Origin: Ramlibacter tataouinensis
GTDB lineage: Bacteria > Pseudomonadota > Gammaproteobacteria > Burkholderiales > Burkholderiaceae_C
Assembly (NCBI GenBank): GCA_002427815.1
Contig: DIZF01000040.1
Location: forward strand, 1 to 7,826
Direction of reading: 5' to 3'
Length of the DNA stretch: 7,826 nucleotides
This document shows, piece by piece, positions 1-5,650 of this stretch. Under the pieces are notes generated by a model. The model made no database searches and had not been told where the DNA came from. It saw only the letters and a list, made by a program, of their open reading frames with translations. The number at the start of each line of letters is the position of its first letter. The stretch's first letter is position 1. The translations under genes and the position numbers were made by a program.

Positions 1-527
1 GGTCACGTTCGCCGAAATACGCACTCCGGCGAATCCGCTCTGTCTCACGTTGACCGCAACGTCGGTTGACGGAAGTCGTTTGCACAATGGCCGATTGTGG
101 CTGCATGCAAGCGCTGCGGCCTGTCGCCGGGTCATCACCAGGTAACCCCAGAGAGCCCTCGGTCCTCATGACCACGGGCGTCGTCATTAGTCTTTGCGCT
201 GTCCGCAAAAGCGCTTCTTTCGCTGGGTAGTGGGTCATCTGGCTTGCACTCCGACCTGGACAAGTTACCTAAGTCGTTCGCGCCAAGGCCAGTACACAGA
301 CCGTCTAGGTAAGCCAAGCGTGCCGGTGTGCATCCGGCCCCGCGCTCACGCGCGTTTGCCCCACGGGTGCGCGGGCCGTAGTCCTACGTGCCGCGCTTGC
401 CCGCGAACTCAGACTGATGCAAGTTCAATCAACAAGTTTGTGCAATGAGCGGCAACACGATCCAGGATGCTGAGGGCGCTGGCTGGTGGTGTGCTTGGAA
501 GAAGCGGCTTCCTCAAGGAGAGAAACC
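1..527. other. Left-hand stretch without a supported gene
   Basis: I see no convincing gene here. The open frames on either strand are short, arginine- and proline-rich or low in family character, and none has a good ribosome binding site. The last 30 bases are the leader of the small gene that starts at 528. They contain a small inverted repeat (GAAGC-G-GCTTC, 501-511) directly before its Shine-Dalgarno. A promoter for that small gene should lie in the right-hand part of this stretch, but I could not pick out convincing -35 and -10 boxes. The left edge may hold the end of a neighbouring gene, but the reading is too short to name. Confidence 0.5.
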
Positions 528-602
528 ATGAATCAAATCATCTGGCTGGTCGGTCTCGTCGTCATCGTGCTTTTCATTGCCGGCTACTTCGGTCTGCGCT
601 GA
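528..602 (+). CDS. 24-residue single-pass membrane peptide
   Basis: The frame starts with ATG and encodes 24 residues, beginning MNQIIWLVGLVVIVLFIAGY and ending with FGLR. It has a strong Shine-Dalgarno, AAGGAG at 515-520, seven bases before the start. Almost the whole peptide is one hydrophobic helix of about 18 residues (4-21) with a single terminal arginine, so it should sit in the inner membrane. I do not recognise a named family, but short membrane peptides of this shape are common in Proteobacteria and are often missed because of their length. It is convergent with the iron permease family gene, whose stop lies 52 bases further on. A small inverted repeat just before the ribosome binding site could modulate translation. 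The function is unknown. It is called real on the ribosome binding site and clean hydrophobic composition. Confidence 0.72.
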   Translation: MNQIIWLVGLVVIVLFIAGYFGLR

Positions 603-633
603 ATCGCATCCGGTCACTTGCTCTTTGAGACTG

Positions 634-656
634 GGGGTAGTGAACTTCACCACCTC
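634..656. repeat. Inverted repeat between two convergent genes
   Basis: The core GGT-a-GTGAA-C-TTCAC-c-ACC (636-654) is symmetric apart from one mismatched pair. It lies between the stop of the 24-residue peptide gene (602) and the stop of the convergent iron permease family gene (655-657). As RNA it can fold with a three-base loop on either strand, so it could protect or help end both transcripts. There is no T-tract on either side, so it is not a classical intrinsic terminator. It could also be a protein-binding operator. Confidence 0.35.
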
Positions 657-1122
657 ACGCTGACTCCTGCGACGGCATGCCCCCGACGTCGATCGCATGT
701 GTTTCCTTGTCCGGCCCGCTGGTCTTCGCGCGCTCGGCACGGTTCACGTAGAACATCGCCACATCACGAAGATCCTGTTCGTCCAGGTCTTCGATGCGTA
801 TCATGCGGTTGCTCGCCTGCTTGTTCGACGCCAGAAACTCAACGAGCTTCTGGTGCATTGCGACGCCGTCCTTATTCTGACTCTGCTCGATCAGGAACAC
901 CATCAGAAACGTGACGATGGTGGTCCCGGTGTTGATCACCAGCTGCCAGTTCTCCGAGAAGTGGAACAGCGGGCCGACCGCAGCCCAAGCGAGCACCGTG
1001 AGCAGCGCGGCGAAGAACACGATCGGCGGGCCGGCCCAGCGCGTGACCTCGGATGCGATCCGGTCGAAGCGAGTCAGCAGTGGCGAGTGGGCAGCGTAGG
1101 ACGCGCTGCTGGTCGTGGGCAT
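655..1122 (-). CDS. Low-affinity iron permease family membrane protein
   Basis: This 155-residue protein matches the bacterial low-affinity iron permease family (Pfam Iron_permease). It has two membrane segments, about 32-50 and 58-80. Between and after them is the family signature: NWQLVINTGTTIVTFLMVFL (58-77), then IEQSQNKDG and a conserved HQKL (90-93). A charged cytoplasmic tail with RIEDLDEQDL follows. The family name comes from distant similarity to fungal Fet4, and iron transport by the short bacterial members is not well proven. I chose ATG at 1122 because the signature family N-terminus fits there and the longer frame upstream is arginine-rich and overlaps the hemerythrin gene. No strong Shine-Dalgarno is visible before it. 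It lies 67 bases after the hemerythrin gene on the same strand and is probably cotranscribed, which would pair an iron-binding protein with a putative iron transporter. Confidence 0.85.
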   Translation of the reverse strand: MPTTSSASYAAHSPLLTRFDRIASEVTRWAGPPIVFFAALLTVLAWAAVGPLFHFSENWQLVINTGTTIVTFLMVFLIEQSQNKDGVAMHQKLVEFLASNKQASNRMIRIEDLDEQDLRDVAMFYVNRAERAKTSGPDKETHAIDVGGMPSQESA

Positions 1123-1189
1123 CGAGCCCAGCGAGTCGGCGGTCGCCGGACCAAGCGTTGAACTCGTAAGCAGCTCGCACGCCCGCGCG

Positions 1190-1681
1190 TCACACCGTGG
1201 CGCAGGCCAGCAACTCTTCCTTGCGCGTGGCCATCTTGGCGCCGAGCGCCACCATGTCGAGGCTCGTTGCACGGGCCTTCGGGAACATCTCGTCCTGTTC
1301 TTCCTTGACATGGTGCTTGACGTATTCCGACAGTACCTTGATCTTGGCGTCGAACATCTCGCCATCGGGCTCGACGCCCTTCACCTGCGCGATCAGATCC
1401 TTCAGCGTCGCGTGCTCGACACTCGCTTCGGGAATCAGTTCGTGATCCTTCAGGGCCTGCTTCACCGCCGGATAGAAGATCTCTTCCTCGACCTGCGCAT
1501 GCACGCAGAGTTGAGTGCAGATCGCCGCGACGATGTCTTTTTTCTTCGCCGCTGATCGAGCCGCCTCGTACAATTCGAATAGGCCGCTGACGTGTTTGTG
1601 GTCGGCGCGCAGCATCGCAGTCGCCTCTTGAGCCTTGGGCGAAGCAGAAGCCGTTGTCGTCTTGTGGGTTGCAGTGGTCAT
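1190..1681 (-). CDS. Hemerythrin HHE-domain protein
   Basis: This 163-residue protein is a hemerythrin-like four-helix bundle that should carry a non-haem di-iron centre in the cytoplasm. Candidate ligands are in the expected order: H28 in ADHKHV, H61 and E65 in VHAQVEEEIFYP, H90 in VEHATL, and H123/H124 with E127/E128 in KHHVKEEQDEMFP. The first 20 residues are a Thr/Ala/Ser-rich low-complexity leader, as in many proteobacterial members. The usual roles for the family are oxygen, nitric oxide or redox sensing and iron handling. None can be assigned from sequence alone. The start is firm: AGGAGA (1687-1692) lies five bases upstream and overlaps the TAG stop of the DUF883 gene, so the two are translationally linked. 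The iron permease family gene follows. Confidence 0.92.
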   Translation of the reverse strand: MTTATHKTTTASASPKAQEATAMLRADHKHVSGLFELYEAARSAAKKKDIVAAICTQLCVHAQVEEEIFYPAVKQALKDHELIPEASVEHATLKDLIAQVKGVEPDGEMFDAKIKVLSEYVKHHVKEEQDEMFPKARATSLDMVALGAKMATRKEELLACATV

Positions 1682-1686
1682 GACCG

Positions 1687-1693
1687 TCTCCTA
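1687..1693 (-). promoter_or_regulatory. Stop codon and ribosome binding site sharing TAGGAGA
   Basis: On the minus strand the DUF883 gene ends with TAG, which is the first three bases of TAGGAGA. AGGAGA is the Shine-Dalgarno of the hemerythrin gene. Such overlap places terminating and initiating ribosomes at the same spot and usually means coupled translation. Confidence 0.75.
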
Positions 1694-2059
1694 ACGGATA
1701 AGACGGCCAAGCACAAAGCCCGCGACCACAGCCATCCCAACTGCCTTCAGTGGGTTCGCTGAAACGTAGTCGCGGGAATCCGCAACCAATTGCTTCTGCG
1801 AGGCGTTTATGCTTTCGCCTTGTTCGGTCAGCCAGTCGACCGTCGGAGCGGCGGCGCTAGCCGCCTTGTCCACCGCCTGGTGAGCCATTGCCGCGACTTG
1901 GTCGATCGCAGGCTTGGCTCTGCTCGCCGCCTCGTCTGCGATCCCGGCAATTGAATTGACAACTGCGTGTGCGCTCAAAGAGGCCTTGTTCACCGCGCCT
2001 TCCGTGTTATCCAACATTCCAGAAGTCGAGGGAGTGTTGTCGCGTGCGATAGTTTCCAT
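1691..2059 (-). CDS. DUF883 family protein (ElaB/YqjD-like)
   Basis: This 122-residue protein fits DUF883, the family of E. coli ElaB, YqjD and YgaM. Residues about 20-95 form a long Ala- and Glu/Lys-rich amphipathic helix region likely to be coiled coil. The end (98-122) has the family's typical YVSANPLKAVGMAVVAGFVL segment followed by GRLIR, a glycine-spaced single membrane helix. In E. coli these are C-tail-anchored inner-membrane proteins of stationary phase. YqjD binds ribosomes and is under RpoS control (family knowledge, not seen here). The Shine-Dalgarno AGGAGA at 2065-2070 fixes the start. It lies 78 bases after the BrkB-type gene and is tightly coupled to the hemerythrin gene. In enterobacteria yqjD adjoins yqjE. 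Here a YqjE-like gene lies nearby too, but the BrkB gene separates them. Confidence 0.85.
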   Translation of the reverse strand: METIARDNTPSTSGMLDNTEGAVNKASLSAHAVVNSIAGIADEAASRAKPAIDQVAAMAHQAVDKAASAAAPTVDWLTEQGESINASQKQLVADSRDYVSANPLKAVGMAVVAGFVLGRLIR

Positions 2060-2137
2060 GTGATTCTCCTATAGTATGAACAAGAAAAAGCGGACGTTCG
2101 CGTGCCATGCGCTACATGAATGCGCCGACCGCGTCGC

Positions 2138-3439
2138 TCATCCCGACTGGCGGCTCGGCACCGCAGTGCTTATCGCCAGCTGCGGCATCGGCACGCGCGA
2201 TCCATGCCGGTTGGCGTATACCCAGGTGTATTCCGCGCCGAACAGAAAAATCTGCGCGGAGTAGTAGACCCATGCAATCAGCACCACGAGCGAGCCCGCC
2301 GCACCGAATCCGGACGCCAGGCTGCTTTTGCCCAGATACAGGCCGATCAGCACTTTGCCAATGGTAAACAGCAACGCGGTAACCGCAGCGCCGGTCCAGA
2401 CGTCGCGCCATGGGATGTTTGCGCGCGGCATGATTTTGTAGATCATCGCGAAAAGCAGTGTGAAAATGCCGAACGAGACCGCGAAGTTGAGGATCTCGAG
2501 GAACACATCCCAGCCGTCGAACCAGCCGCCCCACCACTTGCCCAAAGCTGCGAGCGCCGCGCTCACGACCAGCGATACGGTCAGCATGAAGCCCAGACCG
2601 AGCACGAGCCCGAACGACAGCAGACGCGTGCGCAACAGGTGCCAGATACCCGACTCCGCCTGCGGTGCCGGTACTCGCCAGATACGGTCCAGCGCGCTTT
2701 GCAACTCTCCGAAGATCGCGGTCGCACCGAGCAGCAAGATGGCGATGCCGACAATGGTCGCGACCACGCTCTTGGCCGGTTCGCGCGCGGCTTTGAGCAT
2801 TCCTTCCACAGCCACCGCACCCTCCGCACCCATTATTCCGCGCAACTGCGCGACGATCTCCCCTTGCGCCGCTTGCTGCCCGAACACCATTCCCGCCACC
2901 GCGATCACGATGATGAGCAACGGAGCGAGCGAAAAAAGCGTGTAGTAGGAAAGGGCGGCGCCCATGCTCGGCGCGTAGTCATCCATCCAGGCTTTGACGG
3001 CCGCCTTGATCATCTGCCATTGTTGGCTTAACCAGTTTCCCTGCGGCGGCAGCGCCGACGGCTCCACGGCCGCCTGCTTCTGCGCAGCGCTCTCCGGCTG
3101 CGGTATGACGAGCGGAAACGCGCGTTGGCTTCGCTTGAGAGTCGTCATGGCGGCGCCGAGCGCGCCGAGCAATGGCAGCAGCATCTGGGCCGTTTTCAGC
3201 ACGCTCATAAGGTATCCGTAAGCCGCTGGGCGGGAGGACCGCGCTCGTGGCTTGGCGCTGCGCATAACGGCAAAGTACCCAACGGCCGCACCGACGGTGA
3301 CCAACCCGCCGATCACCAAAGGCGACGTCACCAGCCGGCGCACCTTTAACTTCAACACCTGTCCCTGCGCAACGACGCTCGCCGCAGAGGCGGCAACGCG
3401 CGCCTCCGCAAGTTCTAGTTCAGCCGGTGCGTTATTCAT
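2138..3439 (-). CDS. BrkB/YihY membrane protein with N-terminal membrane extension
   Basis: The 433-residue product has two parts. Residues about 145-410 are a YihY/BrkB (formerly 'ribonuclease BN') domain. It has the opening AWMDDYAPSMGAALSYYTLF, the GATAIFGELQSALDRIW block (238-254), and the closing FGAAGSLVVLIAWVYYSAQI with FLFGAEYTW. I count about six or seven membrane segments in this part. Residues 1-140 are extra: an Ala/Glu-rich helix (5-30), a membrane segment (38-58), an Arg-rich linker, a second membrane segment (76-100), and a Pro/Gln-rich linker. Typical BrkB proteins start close to the AWxDD segment. The frame is uninterrupted, so this reads as a fusion, or as a family-specific extension resembling the small YqjK-type proteins beside yqjE. 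The biochemical function of BrkB/YihY proteins is not established. The start overlaps the yqjE stop by eight bases, which implies translational coupling. The alternative is an internal start near residue 143, for which I see no support. Confidence 0.88.
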   Translation of the reverse strand: MNNAPAELELAEARVAASAASVVAQGQVLKLKVRRLVTSPLVIGGLVTVGAAVGYFAVMRSAKPRARSSRPAAYGYLMSVLKTAQMLLPLLGALGAAMTTLKRSQRAFPLVIPQPESAAQKQAAVEPSALPPQGNWLSQQWQMIKAAVKAWMDDYAPSMGAALSYYTLFSLAPLLIIVIAVAGMVFGQQAAQGEIVAQLRGIMGAEGAVAVEGMLKAAREPAKSVVATIVGIAILLLGATAIFGELQSALDRIWRVPAPQAESGIWHLLRTRLLSFGLVLGLGFMLTVSLVVSAALAALGKWWGGWFDGWDVFLEILNFAVSFGIFTLLFAMIYKIMPRANIPWRDVWTGAAVTALLFTIGKVLIGLYLGKSSLASGFGAAGSLVVLIAWVYYSAQIFLFGAEYTWVYANRHGSRVPMPQLAISTAVPSRQSG

Positions 3440-3836
3440 GGCTCGGTGTGGGTGTGGACTTCAAGCCGAGCTGGCGACGCGTCGCGCAAAACAGAAGATC
3501 CTTGCTGCGCTTGATGGCGAGGAACACGAGGCCGCCGGCGCCCGCGAAACTCAGCAGCGCGGCAATCAACAGCGACCAGGCCCAGCCGAGGATATCGTTT
3601 TCCACCAAGGCTGCGACTGCGCAGGCGACCAGCGCAAGCCATCCGGTAATCAACAGAACGGCCGCGCCGACACCGAATCCGACGATCAGCGCGAGTCCGA
3701 TGCCGGCCTTCTTACCTTCGATGACGACGAGGTCGAGGAAATTGTCCAACCAGACGCGCACCGAATCGATGAGCGAGTGGATTGCCGCAGCAGTCGACGG
3801 CGGCGAAGCGTTGGCGCGCTTGGATAAGTTATCCAT
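3432..3836 (-). CDS. YqjE-like DUF1469 (phage holin superfamily) membrane protein
   Basis: This 134-residue protein resembles E. coli YqjE (DUF1469, 'phage holin family protein'). It has an N-terminal amphipathic region (about 14-44), two long hydrophobic segments (about 46-76 and 84-107), and a basic tail with IKRSKDLLF and ATRRQLG. The pattern helix, two membrane spans, short Arg/Lys tail fits the family. Despite the name there is no sign of a phage lysis role. The family is linked to inner-membrane stress proteins such as YqjD. I prefer ATG at 3836 to a longer in-frame GTG at 3884, because the extra 16 residues would be encoded by a terminator-like hairpin. The preferred start has no clear Shine-Dalgarno. 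The last eight bases overlap the start of the BrkB gene. Confidence 0.82.
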   Translation of the reverse strand: MDNLSKRANASPPSTAAAIHSLIDSVRVWLDNFLDLVVIEGKKAGIGLALIVGFGVGAAVLLITGWLALVACAVAALVENDILGWAWSLLIAALLSFAGAGGLVFLAIKRSKDLLFCATRRQLGLKSTPTPSHE

Positions 3837-3854
3837 GGCTACAGAACATTTCGA

Positions 3855-3880
3855 GGGAAAAGGACCCCTTTCGGGGCCCT
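3855..3880 (-). terminator. Intrinsic terminator or attenuator after the glycine-zipper gene
   Basis: Read on the minus strand, an eight-base-pair stem AGGGCCCC / GGGGTCCT (one G-U pair) closes a GAAA tetraloop and runs directly into TTTCCC, giving four Ts in a row with the last base of the stem. It lies 60 bases after the stop of the glycine-zipper gene and only 19 bases before the ATG of the yqjE-like gene. It is the best terminator candidate in the window. Its position means that transcription of yqjE must either pass through it or start inside a very short gap. Confidence 0.72.
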
Positions 3881-3939
3881 CCACACTTCAATTGAACTTC
3901 TCGCCCAGCGAGCCTGCTTTTTATCAACCCGAGGCGCTT

Positions 3940-4440
3940 TCAGCGGCCGTCTTTGGCCGTATCGGCAGATGTGGCCCGCTCAACGCGACGCCAGGCGGCG
4001 CGCGATGCGTCCTTGGCTTCTTCCCATTGCAGGCGCGATGTTCCTTTGGTGCGCTCGAATTCGCTGCGCAACTTCGGCTCATGCGCCTCGAAAGTCCCGC
4101 CTGCTGCGCGAGCACGTTCCCAGCCGGTGTAGCCGGTGCGATACGCGGGGGCGTAGTCGTCGAAGCTGTAGTCGGGCTTGTAGCCCGGCGTCTTGGTGTA
4201 GTTGTCGCGCCAGTAGCCGTCTTCCGCTGTGGGATTCACACCCTCGGCGGCGCCTTTTCCCGCAAGGCCGCCCGCAATGGCGCCCACTGCGCCACCGACA
4301 ACTGTGCCCACAGGGCCTGCCATTGAGCCGATGGCTGCGCCGGCCGCCGCACCGCCTGCTGCGCCGACACCGGTGCCGATTGGATGGGCGCCCGAAGCGC
4401 CGGTGATGGGATCTGCATTCGCGGGGTTTTTGTCTGACAT
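3940..4440 (-). CDS. Glycine-zipper domain protein
   Basis: This 166-residue protein has a short N-terminus (MSDKNPANADPITGASGAHP), a glycine-zipper stretch (about 21-66) of repeated small residues at four-residue spacing, and a soluble tail. The tail contains VNPTAEDGYWRDNY (68-81), YSFDDYAPAYRTGYTGWERA (91-110) and an Arg/Glu/Trp-rich end. This architecture is a recurrent uncharacterised family in Burkholderiaceae and relatives. The zipper probably inserts into or packs against a membrane, and the aromatic tail repeats have no assigned function. There is no signal peptide. The start at 4440 is fixed by AAGGAGA (4448-4454). The longer frame to 4542 has no family similarity. A terminator-like hairpin follows the gene. 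It stands divergently to csbD. Confidence 0.85.
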   Translation of the reverse strand: MSDKNPANADPITGASGAHPIGTGVGAAGGAAAGAAIGSMAGPVGTVVGGAVGAIAGGLAGKGAAEGVNPTAEDGYWRDNYTKTPGYKPDYSFDDYAPAYRTGYTGWERARAAGGTFEAHEPKLRSEFERTKGTSRLQWEEAKDASRAAWRRVERATSADTAKDGR

Positions 4441-4711
4441 GACGCTGTCTCCTTGGTCTTGGCTGATCATTGAGGATGAGCAGTTCGACTCCGGAATCGG
4501 CCGAACACTCACCAACCATATTGGGACGTAGCGGTGACGCATCGTGTCGGATAAGACGCTATGGCCGTGTCATCCTGAATGCACGAATCAACTCATCGAT
4601 ATCCGCTCACCTGCGCGTCGGCGGGCCGGCTGCGCGGCAGGCCCGATCAGCGTAATGCCGAGCCCAATTGCGCAGCACAGCGCGTGCAGCCAGTCGCCGA
4701 GCACTCAATGG

Positions 4712-4834
4712 CTCGCGCGCAAGGACTGCAGGCGCGTGACAGGATATGTCGTCGATCATGTTGTTGCACTGAAACGGGGCGGCACGGATCGCCTATCGAA
4801 CATGCAGTGGCAAACCACTCCGGATGCGATGTAA
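4712..4834 (+). pseudogene. Remnant of an HNH endonuclease domain
   Basis: One frame reads WLARKDCRRVTGYVVDHVVA followed by LKRGGTDRLSNMQWQTTPDAM and a TAA stop. This closely matches the core of small HNH nucleases, whose pattern is GYVxDHxxxLxxGGxDxxxNMQWQ followed by A-K-A-K-D. The DH pair (4754-4759), the GG turn and NMQWQ are intact. The stop falls exactly where the last metal-binding segment should continue, so the final part of the motif is missing. No credible N-terminal part or ribosome binding site is seen upstream, and the frame before the block looks non-coding. I therefore read this as a degraded gene. Intact relatives are small, often secreted or mobile-element-associated nucleases. 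Confidence 0.6.
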
Positions 4835-4907
4835 GCGGCTGGCGAACACACCTTGACGCGGTGACCTCGTAGGACCAAGCCGACACGCACTGACCCCGCA
4901 GTCTGAG

Positions 4908-4918
4908 GCTACGCTTAA
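4908..4918 (+). promoter_or_regulatory. Sigma-S-like -10 element upstream of csbD
   Basis: GCTACGCTTAA matches every position of the extended sigma-S -10 consensus KCTAYRCTTAA known from E. coli. It lies about 78 bases before the csbD start, so transcription would begin near 4923. CTGACC (4890-4895) is the nearest TTGACA-like -35, but its spacing is short (14 bases). Sigma-S promoters tolerate weak -35 boxes. The match fits expectation because CsbD-type genes are general-stress genes. It has not been tested and could be chance. Confidence 0.45.
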
Positions 4919-4996
4919 AACACAGTGGCTAGGCTCAACCACGTCGAGAAAAGCCACCCGTGGCCAACCGATACTTTCAACGAACTGAGGATTTTT

Positions 4997-5227
4997 ATGA
5001 ATCGCGATCAAGTCAAGGGCTCCATCAAGGACGCCGCCGGCAAGGTGCAGGAGAAGGCTGGAAAAGTGACCGGCAGCACGAGCCAGCAAGCCAAAGGTCT
5101 GGCCAAGCAGGCTGAAGGCAAGATTCAGAAGGGCGTGGGCGATGCGGACCATGCTCTGAAGAACTCAAACCACAAATGGAGCGCGTGCATTCGGCCAGAG
5201 ACATCGAGTATTTCCATCGACATTTAG
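4997..5227 (+). CDS. CsbD family stress-response protein
   Basis: This 76-residue protein is CsbD-like (Pfam CsbD). Residues 1-60 carry the family pattern: MNRDQVKGSIKDAAGKVQEK, then AGKVTGSTSQQAKGLAKQAE and GKIQKGVGD. The composition is rich in Lys, Gly and Ala, suggesting a small, soluble, partly disordered or helical protein. CsbD was first described as a sigma-B-controlled general-stress protein in Bacillus, and the molecular role is unknown. The ATG at 4997 is preferred because the family begins there and GAGG (4987-4990) precedes it. The upstream in-frame start adds unrelated sequence. The last 16 residues (61-76, WSACIRPETSSISIDI) are not CsbD-like and begin at a TGG codon, one base from a stop, suggesting loss of the original stop. 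The TAG stop overlaps the next gene's ribosome binding site. Confidence 0.9.
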   Translation: MNRDQVKGSIKDAAGKVQEKAGKVTGSTSQQAKGLAKQAEGKIQKGVGDADHALKNSNHKWSACIRPETSSISIDI

Positions 5228-5231
5228 GAGA
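5225..5231 (+). promoter_or_regulatory. csbD stop codon overlapping the PRC-barrel gene's ribosome binding site
   Basis: The sequence TAGGAGA contains the csbD TAG stop and the AGGAGA Shine-Dalgarno for the next gene, whose ATG follows five bases later. The same arrangement occurs between the DUF883 and hemerythrin genes on the other arm. Confidence 0.7.
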
Positions 5232-5236
5232 AAGTA

Positions 5237-5650
5237 ATGAGCTACACAGAACGTGATCCCTATGGGATGTATCGCTACACCAGCGGTGAAAAACAGGGAC
5301 CCGGGCCCGAACTGATGGGAGCGCAGACCCTGCACGGTGAGGATATCTACAACACCAAGGACGAAGATCTCGGTGATCTCAAAGAGATCATGATCGACAT
5401 GCGTAGCGGGCGCATCGCCTATGCGGTTCTCTCGCACGGTGGCGTTCTTGGCATGGGCGAAAAGCTTTTCGCCATACCTTGGAGCGCGTTAAAGCTTGAT
5501 ACGGTGAAGAAGCGCTTTACGCTTGACATCACCAAGGAACGGCTGGAAGCCGCCCCGGGATTCAATAAGGATGCGTGGCCGCGCATGGCCGATCAGACCT
5601 GGGCAACGCAAGTCCATTCGTATTACAAAGCCAAGCCCTATTGGGAGTGA
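5237..5650 (+). CDS. PRC-barrel domain protein
   Basis: This 137-residue protein has a PRC-barrel domain at about 26-105. Recognisable parts are GEDIYNTKDEDLGDLKEIMI (34-53), DMRSGRIAYAVLSHGGVLGM (54-73), GEKLFAIPWSAL (74-85) and RFTLDITKERL. They are followed by the conserved tail APGFNKDAWPRM and SYYKAKPYW. Length and both ends match free-standing proteobacterial PRC-barrel proteins, so it appears intact. PRC-barrels are small beta-barrels first described in photosynthetic reaction-centre H subunits and RimM. In stand-alone form they are cytoplasmic, of unknown partner, and often sit beside CsbD or BON-domain stress genes. The ATG lies five bases after AGGAGA, which overlaps the csbD stop, so the two genes form an operon. 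No cofactor-binding residues can be inferred. Confidence 0.93.
   Translation: MSYTERDPYGMYRYTSGEKQGPGPELMGAQTLHGEDIYNTKDEDLGDLKEIMIDMRSGRIAYAVLSHGGVLGMGEKLFAIPWSALKLDTVKKRFTLDITKERLEAAPGFNKDAWPRMADQTWATQVHSYYKAKPYWE

Larger units (their letters stand above)
4455..4996. other. Divergent intergenic region with a nuclease remnant and regulatory DNA
   Basis: This 540-base stretch separates the two divergent arms. It must hold the promoter of the glycine-zipper gene (minus strand) and of csbD (plus strand). Within it are a decayed HNH nuclease frame (4712-4834) and a sigma-S-like -10 element (4908-4918), listed separately. The left part, 4455-4700, shows no gene that I can support. The protein read in front of the nuclease block lacks family character. 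Confidence 0.6.

Noticed and set aside
1..69. Minus-strand open reading that looks vaguely protein-like (TDVAVNVRQSGFAGVRISAN)
   Set aside because: It is too short and lies at the window edge. I cannot tie it to a family with any confidence.
697..1161. 154-codon plus-strand open frame opposite the iron permease family gene
   Set aside because: The minus strand holds the conserved family signature. The plus frame is an antisense shadow.
1123..1365. N-terminal extension of the iron permease family gene to an upstream start
   Set aside because: The extension overlaps the hemerythrin gene, is Arg/Ser/Cys-rich and is not part of the family.
1115..1555. 146-codon plus-strand open frame opposite the hemerythrin gene
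   Set aside because: It is antisense to a protein with all expected iron ligands and has no recognisable features of its own.
2071..2080. -10-like CATACTAT before the DUF883 gene
   Set aside because: It almost touches the Shine-Dalgarno, so a transcript starting from it would lack a usable ribosome binding site.
2060..2137. Terminator after the BrkB gene, suggested by CTTTTTCTTG on the minus strand
   Set aside because: The preceding stem (GCG / CGC around AACGTC) is only three base pairs. It is too weak to call.
2120..3031. 303-codon plus-strand open frame antisense to the BrkB gene
   Set aside because: It is rich in Arg, His, Gln and Asp in the manner of an antisense shadow of GC-rich coding DNA. 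The opposite strand encodes a clear BrkB protein.
3837..3884. GTG start giving a longer YqjE-like protein
   Set aside because: The added codons are formed by the GAAA-loop hairpin and its T-run, and no Shine-Dalgarno precedes the GTG.
3427..4326. 299-codon plus-strand open frame
   Set aside because: It spans the antisense of two recognised genes and the terminator between them, with no family character or good ribosome binding site.
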